Shown here: one piece after another, positions 27,347 to 35,973 of the stretch
How positions within the stretch are numbered: position 1 is the stretch's first letter
Layout of the letters: each line of letters starts with the position of its first letter
Source of the DNA: Deltaproteobacteria bacterium
GTDB taxonomy: Bacteria; Myxococcota; Kuafuiibacteriia; Kuafuiibacteriales; Kuafuiibacteriaceae
DNA length: 64,000 nt
NCBI GenBank assembly: GCA_016703535.1
Contig: JADJBV010000002.1
Location: 1,364,001-1,428,000, forward strand
Direction: 5' to 3'
Program-made: the position numbers and the translations under genes
Notes under the pieces: model-generated
Told to the model about the DNA's origin: nothing
Databases searched by the model: none
Seen by the model: the letters and a program-made list of their open reading frames with translations, nothing else

Positions 27347-29761
27347 ATGCGGCGCGGTTGGACGGTATGGGCCTTGGGGTGGCTGGGCTGCTCCAACCCG
27401 ACCTTGCCGCTCGAGATCGGCCCTGACGAACAGGTCGCTTACGTGGCGTTGGATCAAAGCGGTGAGCTGCGGGTGGGCCTCACCGGGCTCCTCGATGGGC
27501 CCCTGTCCTTCGAGCTGATCGGGGTGGAAGAGGTCGCCTTCTTCACCATCCCGGCGGGTGGACTCTTCGATGGGGTGGGTTCACTCGCGGGCGAGCGGGG
27601 CCAACAGGTTCGGGCCCAACTCCAGAGTGAATCGACCGGCGAAGGTTGTGGGCGTTGCCTGGCCCCGAGCCGCACTTGGCCCCAGGCCCTTTTGCCCGGC
27701 GATCGGTGCCCCATCCCCAAAGACGCGCCGGGGCGGCTGTTCGTGGGCGAAGGCCGGGGGTTGGTGGAGGCCTCCCCCGAAAGCGCGGCGCTGGCTCGAT
27801 TGCGGGGCGTTTTGGCGCTGACCCGAACCGGCCCTTGTGCCTGTGACGACTTCCCGTCCCGGTCCCTCGACGGTCTGGACCTGCGGCTCGATGACCACCC
27901 GGAGGCCGCCTTGCCGCTGCGGGCCCTGACGGATCGGGCCGCCGGCCACCTCTATGGTTTTTTACCGGGGCAGATCTTTCACTACGACGCCGCGACGGGC
28001 CAGGCCGAACGATTCGTCGATCCCTTGCCCTCCGACGCCCCGCCCCTGGCCAGCACCATCGCCGCCGACGGCGCCTTGGTGGTCAGCCGCAAGGACCCCG
28101 CCCGGCCCTTCCTCGAGTCTTCCCTTCACCGCTTGGAACGGGTCGGCGACGGCTGGCAGGCCACGCCCCTCAGCCTGCCCAGCACCGCACGGATCGAGGT
28201 GTTGCGTCGCCCCGAAGCTGATCCCCACCGCCGCCTCTTTGCCGGAGGTGTCACCCGGATGGTCACCGACGCCTTCACCAAGTTGTTCCGCTGCGCCGAA
28301 GACGGGAGCCAGTGTGTCGCCGAGTTCTTGGACGTGCCCCAAGACGATCGGCTCCTGGGCGTCGAGGTCCGGGAGGACGGGGTGGTGCACGCCTACTTGT
28401 CGCGAGGGATCTTCACTCAACTTCGGCCCAACGATGCCTTCTTGTTCAGCACGGTCCAGGGCTTCTTTTTGTACCAGGGCCGGCAACACGAGGTCCGAGA
28501 CTGGAGCCGTGTTCGCTTCGGAGCCCAGCGGGCGGTTGGCTGCGCTCGCCTTGAGCCCCAAGGCCGGGCCATCGTGTCGGTCCCGTACGCGGCGAACGGC
28601 GCCGTGGACTTCAGCCGAATGGAGATCACCTACGCGAACCTCGAGCTCAACAGCGGTTGTTTCGGCGTCGTGGCCCAGGGCGACGGCTTTTTCGCGTGGC
28701 TGCAGGCCGGCGAGGTCGGCCAGTACCTGACCCTCGATGCCTTGGGCCAGGTGACAGCGAGTGCCGCTGAACCTCCCTGGAGCACCCCGATCCAAGACCT
28801 CTCCCGCTTGGAACAGGGGACCTTTTTCGGCGCCGATCAGGGCGCCGGCGGTTATTGGGGGACCGGCCTCGACGACCTGCGCAAGATCCACGGCCAAGCC
28901 GATCCACGGCTCGGCGCCATCATCTCCTTGTTGGTCGATGGCGAACGGGTCATCGCCGTCAGTCAGGGGGGCCGCCTGCGAGTGGTCGAAGCGAGCGGCA
29001 CCCGCACCATCCCCGATCCCAACGGCCTGGTCCCGGCCTCGCTCTTGATCACCGGGGCGGCCGTGGACGAGTCGTGGCCCGGCCTGGGGCGAAGCCTGCT
29101 GGTGGCCGAACGCCAAGGGATGGCGCGGTTGAACTTCGATCAAGTGATCGAGTCCTTCGAGTGGCTCGAGCCCAGGGTGGAGGCGGTCGCCGTGGCGTAT
29201 TCGGCCCCCGACGCCTTCGTCCACGTCGATCGCCGAGGCCGGATGATCCGCACCGTCGCGGGCGCCCGAACCGAACTCCCCTACACCTTCGAGCCGGGGG
29301 GGCCGGGAGATCTGTTTCGAGTTTTTATGGCCCAGCGAGGTGGGGTGGTCTGGGCCGCCAGCGACGAAGGCCGGCTTTTCCGCGGGGTCGGCGATCACTT
29401 CGAGGCCTTTTCCCCCGACGCTCCTTCGGTGACCTACGGTGATCTGGTGATGGCCTGCCCGGATCGGGCTTGGATCACCGCCAACTCCGGCGACGGCCGA
29501 GGGGTGGTCACCGTCTACTCCGAAGGCAACGCTGCACCCCAACCCAAGTTGATCTTGGCGCCGATCGCCGCCAGGCCGCTCCAGACGATCCTGGAAGACG
29601 GCGATGGTCATGCGTTCTTCGATGAAGACGGCGTGATGCACCGCCCATCCGGCAGCGAGGGGCTCAGGGCCTTGTGGACCCCGGCTACCAGGGGGGTGGT
29701 CACGCCCCAGCTGGTGGTGGTGGGCGGCGGCGAAGGGGTCTTGTTCGTCGGCCGTCGTTGA
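27347..29761 (+). CDS. Large uncharacterised lipoprotein, probable beta-propeller
   Basis: 804 aa from ATG 27347. The signal RRGWTVWALGWLGC ends in a lipobox cysteine; the frame upstream to 27230 lacks a signal. The mature part contains repeated short strands with patterns like AGHLYGFLPGQIFHYDAATG and GVVWAASDEGRLFRGVGDHFE, typical of YVTN/WD-type propeller repeats. A Cys-containing segment near residues 100-170 (GCGRCLAPS, CACDD) is probably disulfide-bonded. It is likely an outer-membrane or periplasmic surface protein of unknown role. Similar lipoproteins occur at 42645, 54252 and 57257. Confidence 0.7.
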   Translation: MRRGWTVWALGWLGCSNPTLPLEIGPDEQVAYVALDQSGELRVGLTGLLDGPLSFELIGVEEVAFFTIPAGGLFDGVGSLAGERGQQVRAQLQSESTGEGCGRCLAPSRTWPQALLPGDRCPIPKDAPGRLFVGEGRGLVEASPESAALARLRGVLALTRTGPCACDDFPSRSLDGLDLRLDDHPEAALPLRALTDRAAGHLYGFLPGQIFHYDAATGQAERFVDPLPSDAPPLASTIAADGALVVSRKDPARPFLESSLHRLERVGDGWQATPLSLPSTARIEVLRRPEADPHRRLFAGGVTRMVTDAFTKLFRCAEDGSQCVAEFLDVPQDDRLLGVEVREDGVVHAYLSRGIFTQLRPNDAFLFSTVQGFFLYQGRQHEVRDWSRVRFGAQRAVGCARLEPQGRAIVSVPYAANGAVDFSRMEITYANLELNSGCFGVVAQGDGFFAWLQAGEVGQYLTLDALGQVTASAAEPPWSTPIQDLSRLEQGTFFGADQGAGGYWGTGLDDLRKIHGQADPRLGAIISLLVDGERVIAVSQGGRLRVVEASGTRTIPDPNGLVPASLLITGAAVDESWPGLGRSLLVAERQGMARLNFDQVIESFEWLEPRVEAVAVAYSAPDAFVHVDRRGRMIRTVAGARTELPYTFEPGGPGDLFRVFMAQRGGVVWAASDEGRLFRGVGDHFEAFSPDAPSVTYGDLVMACPDRAWITANSGDGRGVVTVYSEGNAAPQPKLILAPIAARPLQTILEDGDGHAFFDEDGVMHRPSGSEGLRALWTPATRGVVTPQLVVVGGGEGVLFVGRR

Positions 29762-29786
29762 TGACGGGCGTTTTCGTCAGGGAGAT

Positions 29787-31490
29787 CTACTGGGCGTCGG
29801 CGGCGCCATCACCCCGGGGATCGGCCACCCCGACCCGCAGGCCGTCGGGTCGGACCTCGATGGCGGTGGCGTTGCCCCACTGGCCCTTCTCCACCACCTT
29901 GTGCCCCCGCTGCTCCAGGCCCTTCTTCACCTCGGGCGACAAGGCGCCGGGTTCGATGCGCAGCTGATCGGGCTGCCACTGCATGTGCAGGCGCGGCGCC
30001 GCGACCGCTTCGGCCACGCTCAACTTCCGATCCACGACATGCAAGATAACTTGCAAAACGGTAGTGATGATCGTCGAGCCGCCCGGGGCTCCCACCGCCA
30101 GCCGGACCTGGCCCTTCTCGAGCACGATGGTCGGGGTCATGGACGACAGCGGGATCTTGCCGGGCTGGACGCTGTTGGCTTCACCGCCCACCAAACCAAA
30201 GGCGTTGGGCACGCCGGGGGCTGCCGAAAAGTCGTCCATCTCGTTGTTGAGCACGACGCCGACCTCGGGCACCACCACCGCCGAGCCGAAGCCGGTGTTC
30301 ACCGTCTGGGTCAAAGAGACCACCCGACCATCGGCGTCGATCACCGTCAGGTGGGTGGTGTCGGGGCTCTCGATTGGACCGGCCGGGGTGCTGGCGCTGG
30401 AGCTGGCCTTTTCGGGATCGATGGTCGCGAAGCGCCGCCCCAAATATTCGGGCGACAAGAGGGTGGCGATCGGCACCTTCACGAAGGCCGGGTCCCCCAT
30501 GTACTCCGCCCGATCGGCGTAGGCCCGGCGCATGATCTCGGTCTGAAAGTGTACGTCGGCGACACCCAGATCATCTCGGCGCCCCACCTTGGCCCGCTCC
30601 AACTCCAGCAGCTCCAACATCTGCAATAGATGGGTGCCGCCCGAAGACGGCGGCGGCATGGTCAAGATGGTGTAGCCGCGATAGTCCCCGACCAACGGCT
30701 CCCGCAGCCGCGGCTTGAAGTTTGCCAGATCTTCCAAGGTCAAAAGGCCACCGAGCCGCTGACTCTCTTTGACGATCGCCCGGGCCGCGCGACCGGTGGT
30801 GAACAACTTGGGACCGACCCGGGCCAGCTCCTTCAGCGTCTTGGCCAACACCGGCTGCCGCAGCCGTTCCCCCACCGGGTACGGTTGCCCATCCTTGAGG
30901 AAGGTCTTGGCCGCTTCGGGGTGGGCCAGGAGGGCCTCGAGCCGATATTGGCTGGCCTCTCGGAAGGTCGGGTAGACCAAAAATCCCTGCTCCGCGAGGG
31001 CGATCGCCGGCCCCAACACCTGCTTCAACTTCAACTTCCCGAAGCGGGCTTGAGCCTCCGCCAGGCCCGGCACCATACCCGGCACGGCCACCGCGAAGAT
31101 CCCGTCCAAGCTCTTCTTGGGATCCACCTTGCCGTCGACCAAATACAGATCCCGGTGGGCCTTCTTGGGCGCCACCTCTCGGTAGTCGACCACCTGAGCT
31201 TTTTGGGTCTTGGGATCGTAGGTGAGTAAAAAGCCGCCGCCGCCGATGCCCGCCGAATAGGGCTCGACCACCGCCAGCGCGTAGGCCGTGGCCACCGCCG
31301 CGTCGATGGCGTTGCCGCCCGCCTCCAACACCTGGATGCCGGCGGCCGAGGCCAAAGGATGGGCGCTGGCGACGACCCCCTTCATCCCTTGAGCGGTGCG
31401 CGGCAGCGGCGCCGGCTCGGGCCCGCCCGCCCAGGCCAAGACCGGCCCCAACCCAGTGAAGAGCAAACCGAGGGTCAACCGCAGCAACAT
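29787..31490 (-). CDS. ggt: Gamma-glutamyltransferase
   Basis: 567 aa from ATG 31490, with a signal peptide (LRLTLGLLFTGLGPVLAWA), so periplasmic. GGT hydrolyses or transfers the gamma-glutamyl group of glutathione and matures by self-cleavage before a catalytic threonine; here this is Thr378 in SPDTTHLTVID. Other signatures are GGNAIDAAVATAYALAVVEP, GIGGGGFLLTYD, MPPPSSGGTHLLQ and the oxyanion-region PLSSMTPTIV. The longer frame to 32630 runs antisense through RNase D and is rejected. A GCAAG-N4-CTTGC palindrome lies at 30041-30054. It is divergent from RNase D across 60 bp. Confidence 0.95.
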   Translation of the reverse strand: MLLRLTLGLLFTGLGPVLAWAGGPEPAPLPRTAQGMKGVVASAHPLASAAGIQVLEAGGNAIDAAVATAYALAVVEPYSAGIGGGGFLLTYDPKTQKAQVVDYREVAPKKAHRDLYLVDGKVDPKKSLDGIFAVAVPGMVPGLAEAQARFGKLKLKQVLGPAIALAEQGFLVYPTFREASQYRLEALLAHPEAAKTFLKDGQPYPVGERLRQPVLAKTLKELARVGPKLFTTGRAARAIVKESQRLGGLLTLEDLANFKPRLREPLVGDYRGYTILTMPPPSSGGTHLLQMLELLELERAKVGRRDDLGVADVHFQTEIMRRAYADRAEYMGDPAFVKVPIATLLSPEYLGRRFATIDPEKASSSASTPAGPIESPDTTHLTVIDADGRVVSLTQTVNTGFGSAVVVPEVGVVLNNEMDDFSAAPGVPNAFGLVGGEANSVQPGKIPLSSMTPTIVLEKGQVRLAVGAPGGSTIITTVLQVILHVVDRKLSVAEAVAAPRLHMQWQPDQLRIEPGALSPEVKKGLEQRGHKVVEKGQWGNATAIEVRPDGLRVGVADPRGDGAADAQ

Positions 31491-31550
31491 CGACGAAATC
31501 GATAGTACGTGGCTTGACCGGGGACCAGGCCCCGTCGACAACCCCTCCCC

Positions 31551-32693
31551 GTGGACGAAGGTGACCCGCGGCCCCTTCACTACTTGGATCCGGGCACCGC
31601 GGAATTTTCTGAACACCTGCGCGACTTGAGCCAGGCCCCGCGCCTCGCCGTCGACACCGAGTCCGATCCTTTCCATCGCTACTACGAGAAGGTCTGCCTG
31701 CTGCAGTTTTCTACGGAAAACGCCGACTACTTCTTGGATCCGCTGGAACATGGCTTGCCCGATCCGATCCGGGCTTTGTTGTCCGACGCCTCTCGGACCT
31801 TGGTCATCCATGGCGCCGACTACGACGTCCGTTCCCTCAAACACTCCTTCCAGCTGCGCCTCGGCAAAGTGGTCGACACCTCGATCGCCGCTCAACTCCT
31901 GGGCCTGCCGCTGATCGGCCTGAAAAACCTGATGGAGTCGGAGCTCGGCATCGTCATCGACAAGAAGGAGCAGCGCTCCGACTGGGGACAACGGCCTTTG
32001 ACCCGGGCCCAGCTCGACTACGCCCGGCAGGACACCCGGGACCTCTTGGCCCTTTCGGCCCGGCTCGAGTCCCGGCTCCAAGATCTCGGGCGTTACCCCT
32101 GGTTGGAGGAGGAGTGTGCCCTGCTCCTCGATCGGGAGCTGAAGGCCCGGGTCTTCGATCCGGAGAGCTTCCGAAAAATAAAGGGGTCGAAGGCCCTGGG
32201 GATCAAAGGTACGGGGGCCCTCCGGGCACTCTATGGATGGCGCGAGCAGCGGGCGATGGCCGACGACGTGCCGCCATTCAGGGTAATCCGAAATGAGCTC
32301 CTCTTGGCGTTGGCCCAACTCGCCGATCTTGGCCCGCTTACGCCCGTCGATCTCAAGTCCGTCAAAGGCGTGCCGAAATGGATCGACCACCGTGTGCTGC
32401 TCGAGGTCATGGCCCGCGGCATCAGCGAAAGCCCGCCCCGCCCCGTGTCCGGGAGCCGGCCCGCCCGTCCTTCGGCCGAGGTCCAAAAACGGACCGACAA
32501 ACTCCGGGCGGCCCGAAGCGAGTGGGCCCAGGCCCTCGCCATGGACCCCGGCGTCCTCCTCCCGAGCAGCGCCCTCGAGCGGATCGCCGAACTTCCGCCG
32601 GAACAGATCGAAAAACTTAATGAGGTTCAAGGCCTTACGCGGTGGAGGGCTGAGCTACTCGCCCCGCGGATTCTCCAGGCCCTCGCCTTATGA
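31551..32693 (+). CDS. rnd: Ribonuclease D
   Basis: A 380-aa 3'-5' exoribonuclease that trims tRNA and other small RNA precursors. The DEDDy active site is complete: Asp35 and Glu37 (VDTES), Asp92 (HGADYD), and Tyr157 with Asp161 (YARQD). The DNA/RNA-binding HRDC region follows (from about residue 220, with GWREQRA and VIRNELLLALA). The start is GTG 31551. An alternative would shift into the promoter region shared with ggt. Confidence 0.93.
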   Translation: MDEGDPRPLHYLDPGTAEFSEHLRDLSQAPRLAVDTESDPFHRYYEKVCLLQFSTENADYFLDPLEHGLPDPIRALLSDASRTLVIHGADYDVRSLKHSFQLRLGKVVDTSIAAQLLGLPLIGLKNLMESELGIVIDKKEQRSDWGQRPLTRAQLDYARQDTRDLLALSARLESRLQDLGRYPWLEEECALLLDRELKARVFDPESFRKIKGSKALGIKGTGALRALYGWREQRAMADDVPPFRVIRNELLLALAQLADLGPLTPVDLKSVKGVPKWIDHRVLLEVMARGISESPPRPVSGSRPARPSAEVQKRTDKLRAARSEWAQALAMDPGVLLPSSALERIAELPPEQIEKLNEVQGLTRWRAELLAPRILQALAL

Positions 32694-32876
32694 TTCGCCC
32701 CGAAGGGTGCTAGGGTCGTCCGGCACGCCGTCGAAGGGGGACACACCGCCAAGTCCGCGGCACGACAGGTTTCGGGAGGGTCCATTGACGGCTTCCCCGA
32801 ACCCTGACATTCGTGCCGCGACCGGCCTGACAACCCTGCGCCGGAGCGCGTTAGGTCGACGTACCGAGGAGTCGTG

Positions 32877-33603
32877 ATGATCCGTATCAGTTGGTTCCTG
32901 CTCAGCCTCATGGCGCTCACCATTGCCCCGAGCGCTTGGGCCCAGAACCCCGAGGCGACGCCCGATGCGCCGCCGCCTGCCACCGAAGGGGTCGTGATGC
33001 CCCCAGAACAAAGTGCCCCGGCCAAGACCGTCGAAGACTCGGACTACGCGATCAAGCTCCGGGGCTTGGAAGAACGGGTCAACGATCTCAAAGAGCGAAT
33101 CTTCCGCAGCAAGGCGCGGCTGATCCTCCTGCGGGAGACCGTGCTGAACGGGGTGATCTCCCGGGGCCAAGGCGGTGGTGATCCACCGAAACGAGATGGG
33201 CTCTTCTTTTACGCTGGAGCAGGCCAGTTATGCCCTCGACGGCGCGCCGCTCTACAACAAGACCGACACCGAAGGGGGCCTGGATGAGCAGGAACAGATC
33301 GAGCTGTTCAACGCCAGCATCGTGCCGGGCAACCACAACCTTTCGGTGTATTTGCTCTTCCGCGGCAACGGCTACGGCGTCTTCAGCTACCTGAAGGGCT
33401 ACACCTTCAAGATCAAGTCGAGCCAAGCGTTCACCGCCGAAGAGGGCAAGGTCACCACGGTCAAGGTGGTGGCCTATGAAAAGGGCGGCTTTACGACCGA
33501 CCTCAAGGATCGGCCGCAGGTGCGCTACGACATCGAGGTCAAAGCGGACGTGGCGGCGGCGGGTGGTGGTGAAGCCCAGGCGGCTTCACCCGCCAACAAC
33601 TGA
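32877..33603 (+). CDS. Secreted protein at head of Glt-like cluster, frameshifted
   Basis: A Sec-type secreted protein (signal ISWFLLSLMALTIAPSAWA, ATG 32877), continuous up to RETVLNGVISRG. It then resumes in another frame as AKAVVIHRNEMGSSFTLEQ and runs to TGA 33603. Adding one G to the GGGG run at 33163-33166 restores a single frame of about 242 aa. The intact protein would have an N-terminal coiled-coil (LEERVNDLKERIFRSKARL) and a beta-rich C-terminal domain with PGNHNLSVYLLFRGNGYG and FKIKSSQAFTAEEGKVTTV. No named family was recognised. The TPR gene starts 10 bp downstream, so it heads the operon. Confidence 0.75.
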
Positions 33604-33613
33604 GGGGGGCTCG

Positions 33614-35971
33614 ATGCGCGCGCACTATTTTATGTCGGCGGCTTTGCTGCTGACACCGGCTGTCGCCGGAGCCCAAGACGATCCCCCGAGCCTGGAGGAA
33701 GCGACCTCGGTCGCCAACCAGCTCGACAGCGACATCGCCATCATGAAGACCGACGTGGACACGGTCCGCACCGGATACGGCATCACCCGCGGTCCCAAGG
33801 TGGGACGGGTGGAACGACGGCTGCGGGAGGCCGAGATCCACTACCTGCTCGGCGACTTCTTGCGGGCCTCGATCGTGTTGCTCGACGTGGTCGAGGACGA
33901 CGTGAGCAAAGGCCACGCGCGTTACCCAGACTGCGTGTTTTTGCTGGCCGAGTCTTTGCGCAAGTCCAAGAACTACTCGGGCGCCCGCACCTACTACGAA
34001 GAGATCTTGCCGCGCTCCACCGGCGATCGCCTCAAGGACATCGTCCTGGGCTTGCTCCAGATCGCCAGCGACACCAACCGCTACGAAGAGGTCGATCGTT
34101 ACATCGCGGCCCTCCGTCAGGCCGGCACCTTGAGCCGCCCCGACGTCGACTACATCTACGGCAAGATGTTGTTCCGCAGCGCCGGCGACGACGCGTCCAA
34201 GCAGATGCGCGCCTATGAGCAGTTCCGGAGTGTTCCGGCCGGCGCCCAGGTTTCGGGCCCCGCCGCGTATTACGCCGGCGTTTCGCTAGTGAAGATGGGC
34301 CGCTACCAAGAGGCCCTCAAGCAGTTCGACGAGACCTTGGTGCGGATCGGCGGCTCGGCGGAGCACCTGACCTTGCGGGAGTTGACCCACCTCTCTTTGG
34401 GACGGCTTTATCAAGAGCTGGGCGACGTGGGCAAAAGCGCCGACGCCTACCAAGAGATCTCTCAGACCTCGGTCTACTTCGGCGACATGTTGTACGAGGT
34501 GGCCTGGGCCCACGTCACGGCGGCCAACCAGACCCAAGATCTCGAGGAGCAGCGCAAGTCCTATACTCGTGCGCTCCAGGCCACCGAACTCCTGATGGCC
34601 ACCGCGCCGACCTCGCGGCTTTTTCCTCAGGCCAGCATTCTGCAAGGTAACTTGCAGATCCGCCTCGGCGCCCCCGAAACCGCCTACGACACCTTCCAGG
34701 GCATCGTCGATCGTTACGGTGGCGCTCGGGACAAGCTGCTGGAGATGATCGATCGGAGCAACGACCCGAAGGCCTTCTTCGATCAGCTGGTCTCGGACGA
34801 CCTGGCCCGCATCGCGCCTCAAGATCTCTTGCCCAAGGTGGCCCTCAACTGGGCCCTCGAGGAAGAGGAGCTGGAGCGGGCGGTGGCCATGGAACAAGAC
34901 CTGGCCGACAGCAAGAAGTACCTGGCCGAAAGCCGGGAGCTGGTGGACACCTTGGAAGAGGCGCTTCGGGGCGAACAACGCTTCAACATGTTCCCGGGGC
35001 TCCGTTCGGCCCGGTCCAAGGCGCTTTCGGTGGAGAACCGAGCCATCGACGGTCATCGCCGCCTGATCCGGCTCGAGCGGGACATTGTTTATCCCGCCAT
35101 CTCCGCCAGCGAACGGGCCGCGATCGAAGCCGCCCACACTCGGGCCACCCAACTCGAGGTGCAGATCGAGCAGCTCCCCAAGAGCAGCGAAGCGGTCGAC
35201 GCCAACCGGGACGTGCTCAAGGACGCCTACTTGGGCGCGGGTCGCCAAGCCCACAAGTTGACCTACCGGCTTTCGTCGATGCGGGCCCAGCTGGTGGCCA
35301 TCGAACTTTGGCTCCGGGACAACCGCAGCAAACTCAACGCCGACGAGATCCAGAGGACCGAAGGCCAACTCGAAGAGGGCCGGACGCAGCTGATCGCCAT
35401 GGAGCAAGAGTTGGACGGCCTGGAGACCGAAATCCGGAAGGCCGCCGATCTGATCGAAGGGGACGGCGGGCGCACGGGCCTCGACGCCCTCAAGGGTCAG
35501 TTCGCCCAGGCCCAAGCCGAAGAGCAGGCCCTGCTCCGCAGCCACCGGGGTCGAGCCCAAGGTGAACTGCAGGGCGTGTTGGCCCGCATCGATCAGCAGC
35601 GGGTGGCGCTGACCAGCATCACCGACGATCTGCGCCAGCTCCAGGGCTCCCTGGAAGAAAACGTCAAAGACGAGGTCGCCCAGCTGCGCCGCGGCATCGC
35701 CGAAGAAGTGGCCAAGCTGGAGCGCTACAACGGCGAACACAGCGGGTTGACCGGGGAGAGCGATCGGCTGGTCGGTCCGGTCGCGACGCGCTCCTTGAGC
35801 TCGGTGGGTGAGCAGTTCAAGAACCTGGTGCTCAAGGCGGACGTCGGGATCATCGACGTGGCCTGGGCGCGCAAGCAGGCCGAGACCGACAAGGTCAACG
35901 CGATGCTGAAACAGGCCCAAGACCGTGCGACGGAGCTCGAGACCGACTTCGCCGACGTGCTGAAAGAGTGA
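33614..35971 (+). CDS. Periplasmic TPR and coiled-coil protein
   Basis: 785 aa from ATG 33614 (RBS GAGGGGGG), with a signal peptide ending in VAGAQ. The N-terminal 400 residues are TPR-like helical repeats (IHYLLGDFLRASIVLLDVV, SGARTYYEEILPRS, GRYQEALKQFDETLVRIGG). The C-terminal half is long coiled-coil, rich in Glu, Gln and Leu (for example QLEVQIEQLPKSSEAVDAN). This suggests a structural scaffold in the periplasm. It is the second gene of the six-gene cluster, between the frameshifted gene and the 1143-aa TPR protein. A GCAAG-N4-CTTGC palindrome lies at 34642-34655. I cannot name an ortholog with confidence. Confidence 0.82.
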   Translation: MRAHYFMSAALLLTPAVAGAQDDPPSLEEATSVANQLDSDIAIMKTDVDTVRTGYGITRGPKVGRVERRLREAEIHYLLGDFLRASIVLLDVVEDDVSKGHARYPDCVFLLAESLRKSKNYSGARTYYEEILPRSTGDRLKDIVLGLLQIASDTNRYEEVDRYIAALRQAGTLSRPDVDYIYGKMLFRSAGDDASKQMRAYEQFRSVPAGAQVSGPAAYYAGVSLVKMGRYQEALKQFDETLVRIGGSAEHLTLRELTHLSLGRLYQELGDVGKSADAYQEISQTSVYFGDMLYEVAWAHVTAANQTQDLEEQRKSYTRALQATELLMATAPTSRLFPQASILQGNLQIRLGAPETAYDTFQGIVDRYGGARDKLLEMIDRSNDPKAFFDQLVSDDLARIAPQDLLPKVALNWALEEEELERAVAMEQDLADSKKYLAESRELVDTLEEALRGEQRFNMFPGLRSARSKALSVENRAIDGHRRLIRLERDIVYPAISASERAAIEAAHTRATQLEVQIEQLPKSSEAVDANRDVLKDAYLGAGRQAHKLTYRLSSMRAQLVAIELWLRDNRSKLNADEIQRTEGQLEEGRTQLIAMEQELDGLETEIRKAADLIEGDGGRTGLDALKGQFAQAQAEEQALLRSHRGRAQGELQGVLARIDQQRVALTSITDDLRQLQGSLEENVKDEVAQLRRGIAEEVAKLERYNGEHSGLTGESDRLVGPVATRSLSSVGEQFKNLVLKADVGIIDVAWARKQAETDKVNAMLKQAQDRATELETDFADVLKE
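34641..34656. repeat. Recurrent palindromic motif GCAAG-N4-CTTGC (best copy)
   Basis: TGCAAGGTAACTTGCA is a representative copy of a motif found exactly seven times: 10859-10872, 19102-19115, 20911-20924, 30041-30054, 34642-34655, 51581-51594 and 59151-59164. A diverged copy is at 57075-57088. When oriented, the spacer is usually TTGN or TTAN, giving a consensus near GCAAGTTGNCTTGC. Six of the seven are inside genes on either strand. Function unknown. Confidence 0.5.
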
Positions 35972-35973
35972 CG

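Noticed and set aside
31491..32630. N-terminal extension of the gamma-glutamyltransferase frame
   Set aside because: Runs antisense through RNase D; the signal peptide begins at 31490.
32785..32790. TTGACG as a -35 box before the Glt-like cluster
   Set aside because: No acceptable -10 at 16-18 bp; one hexamer alone is not support.
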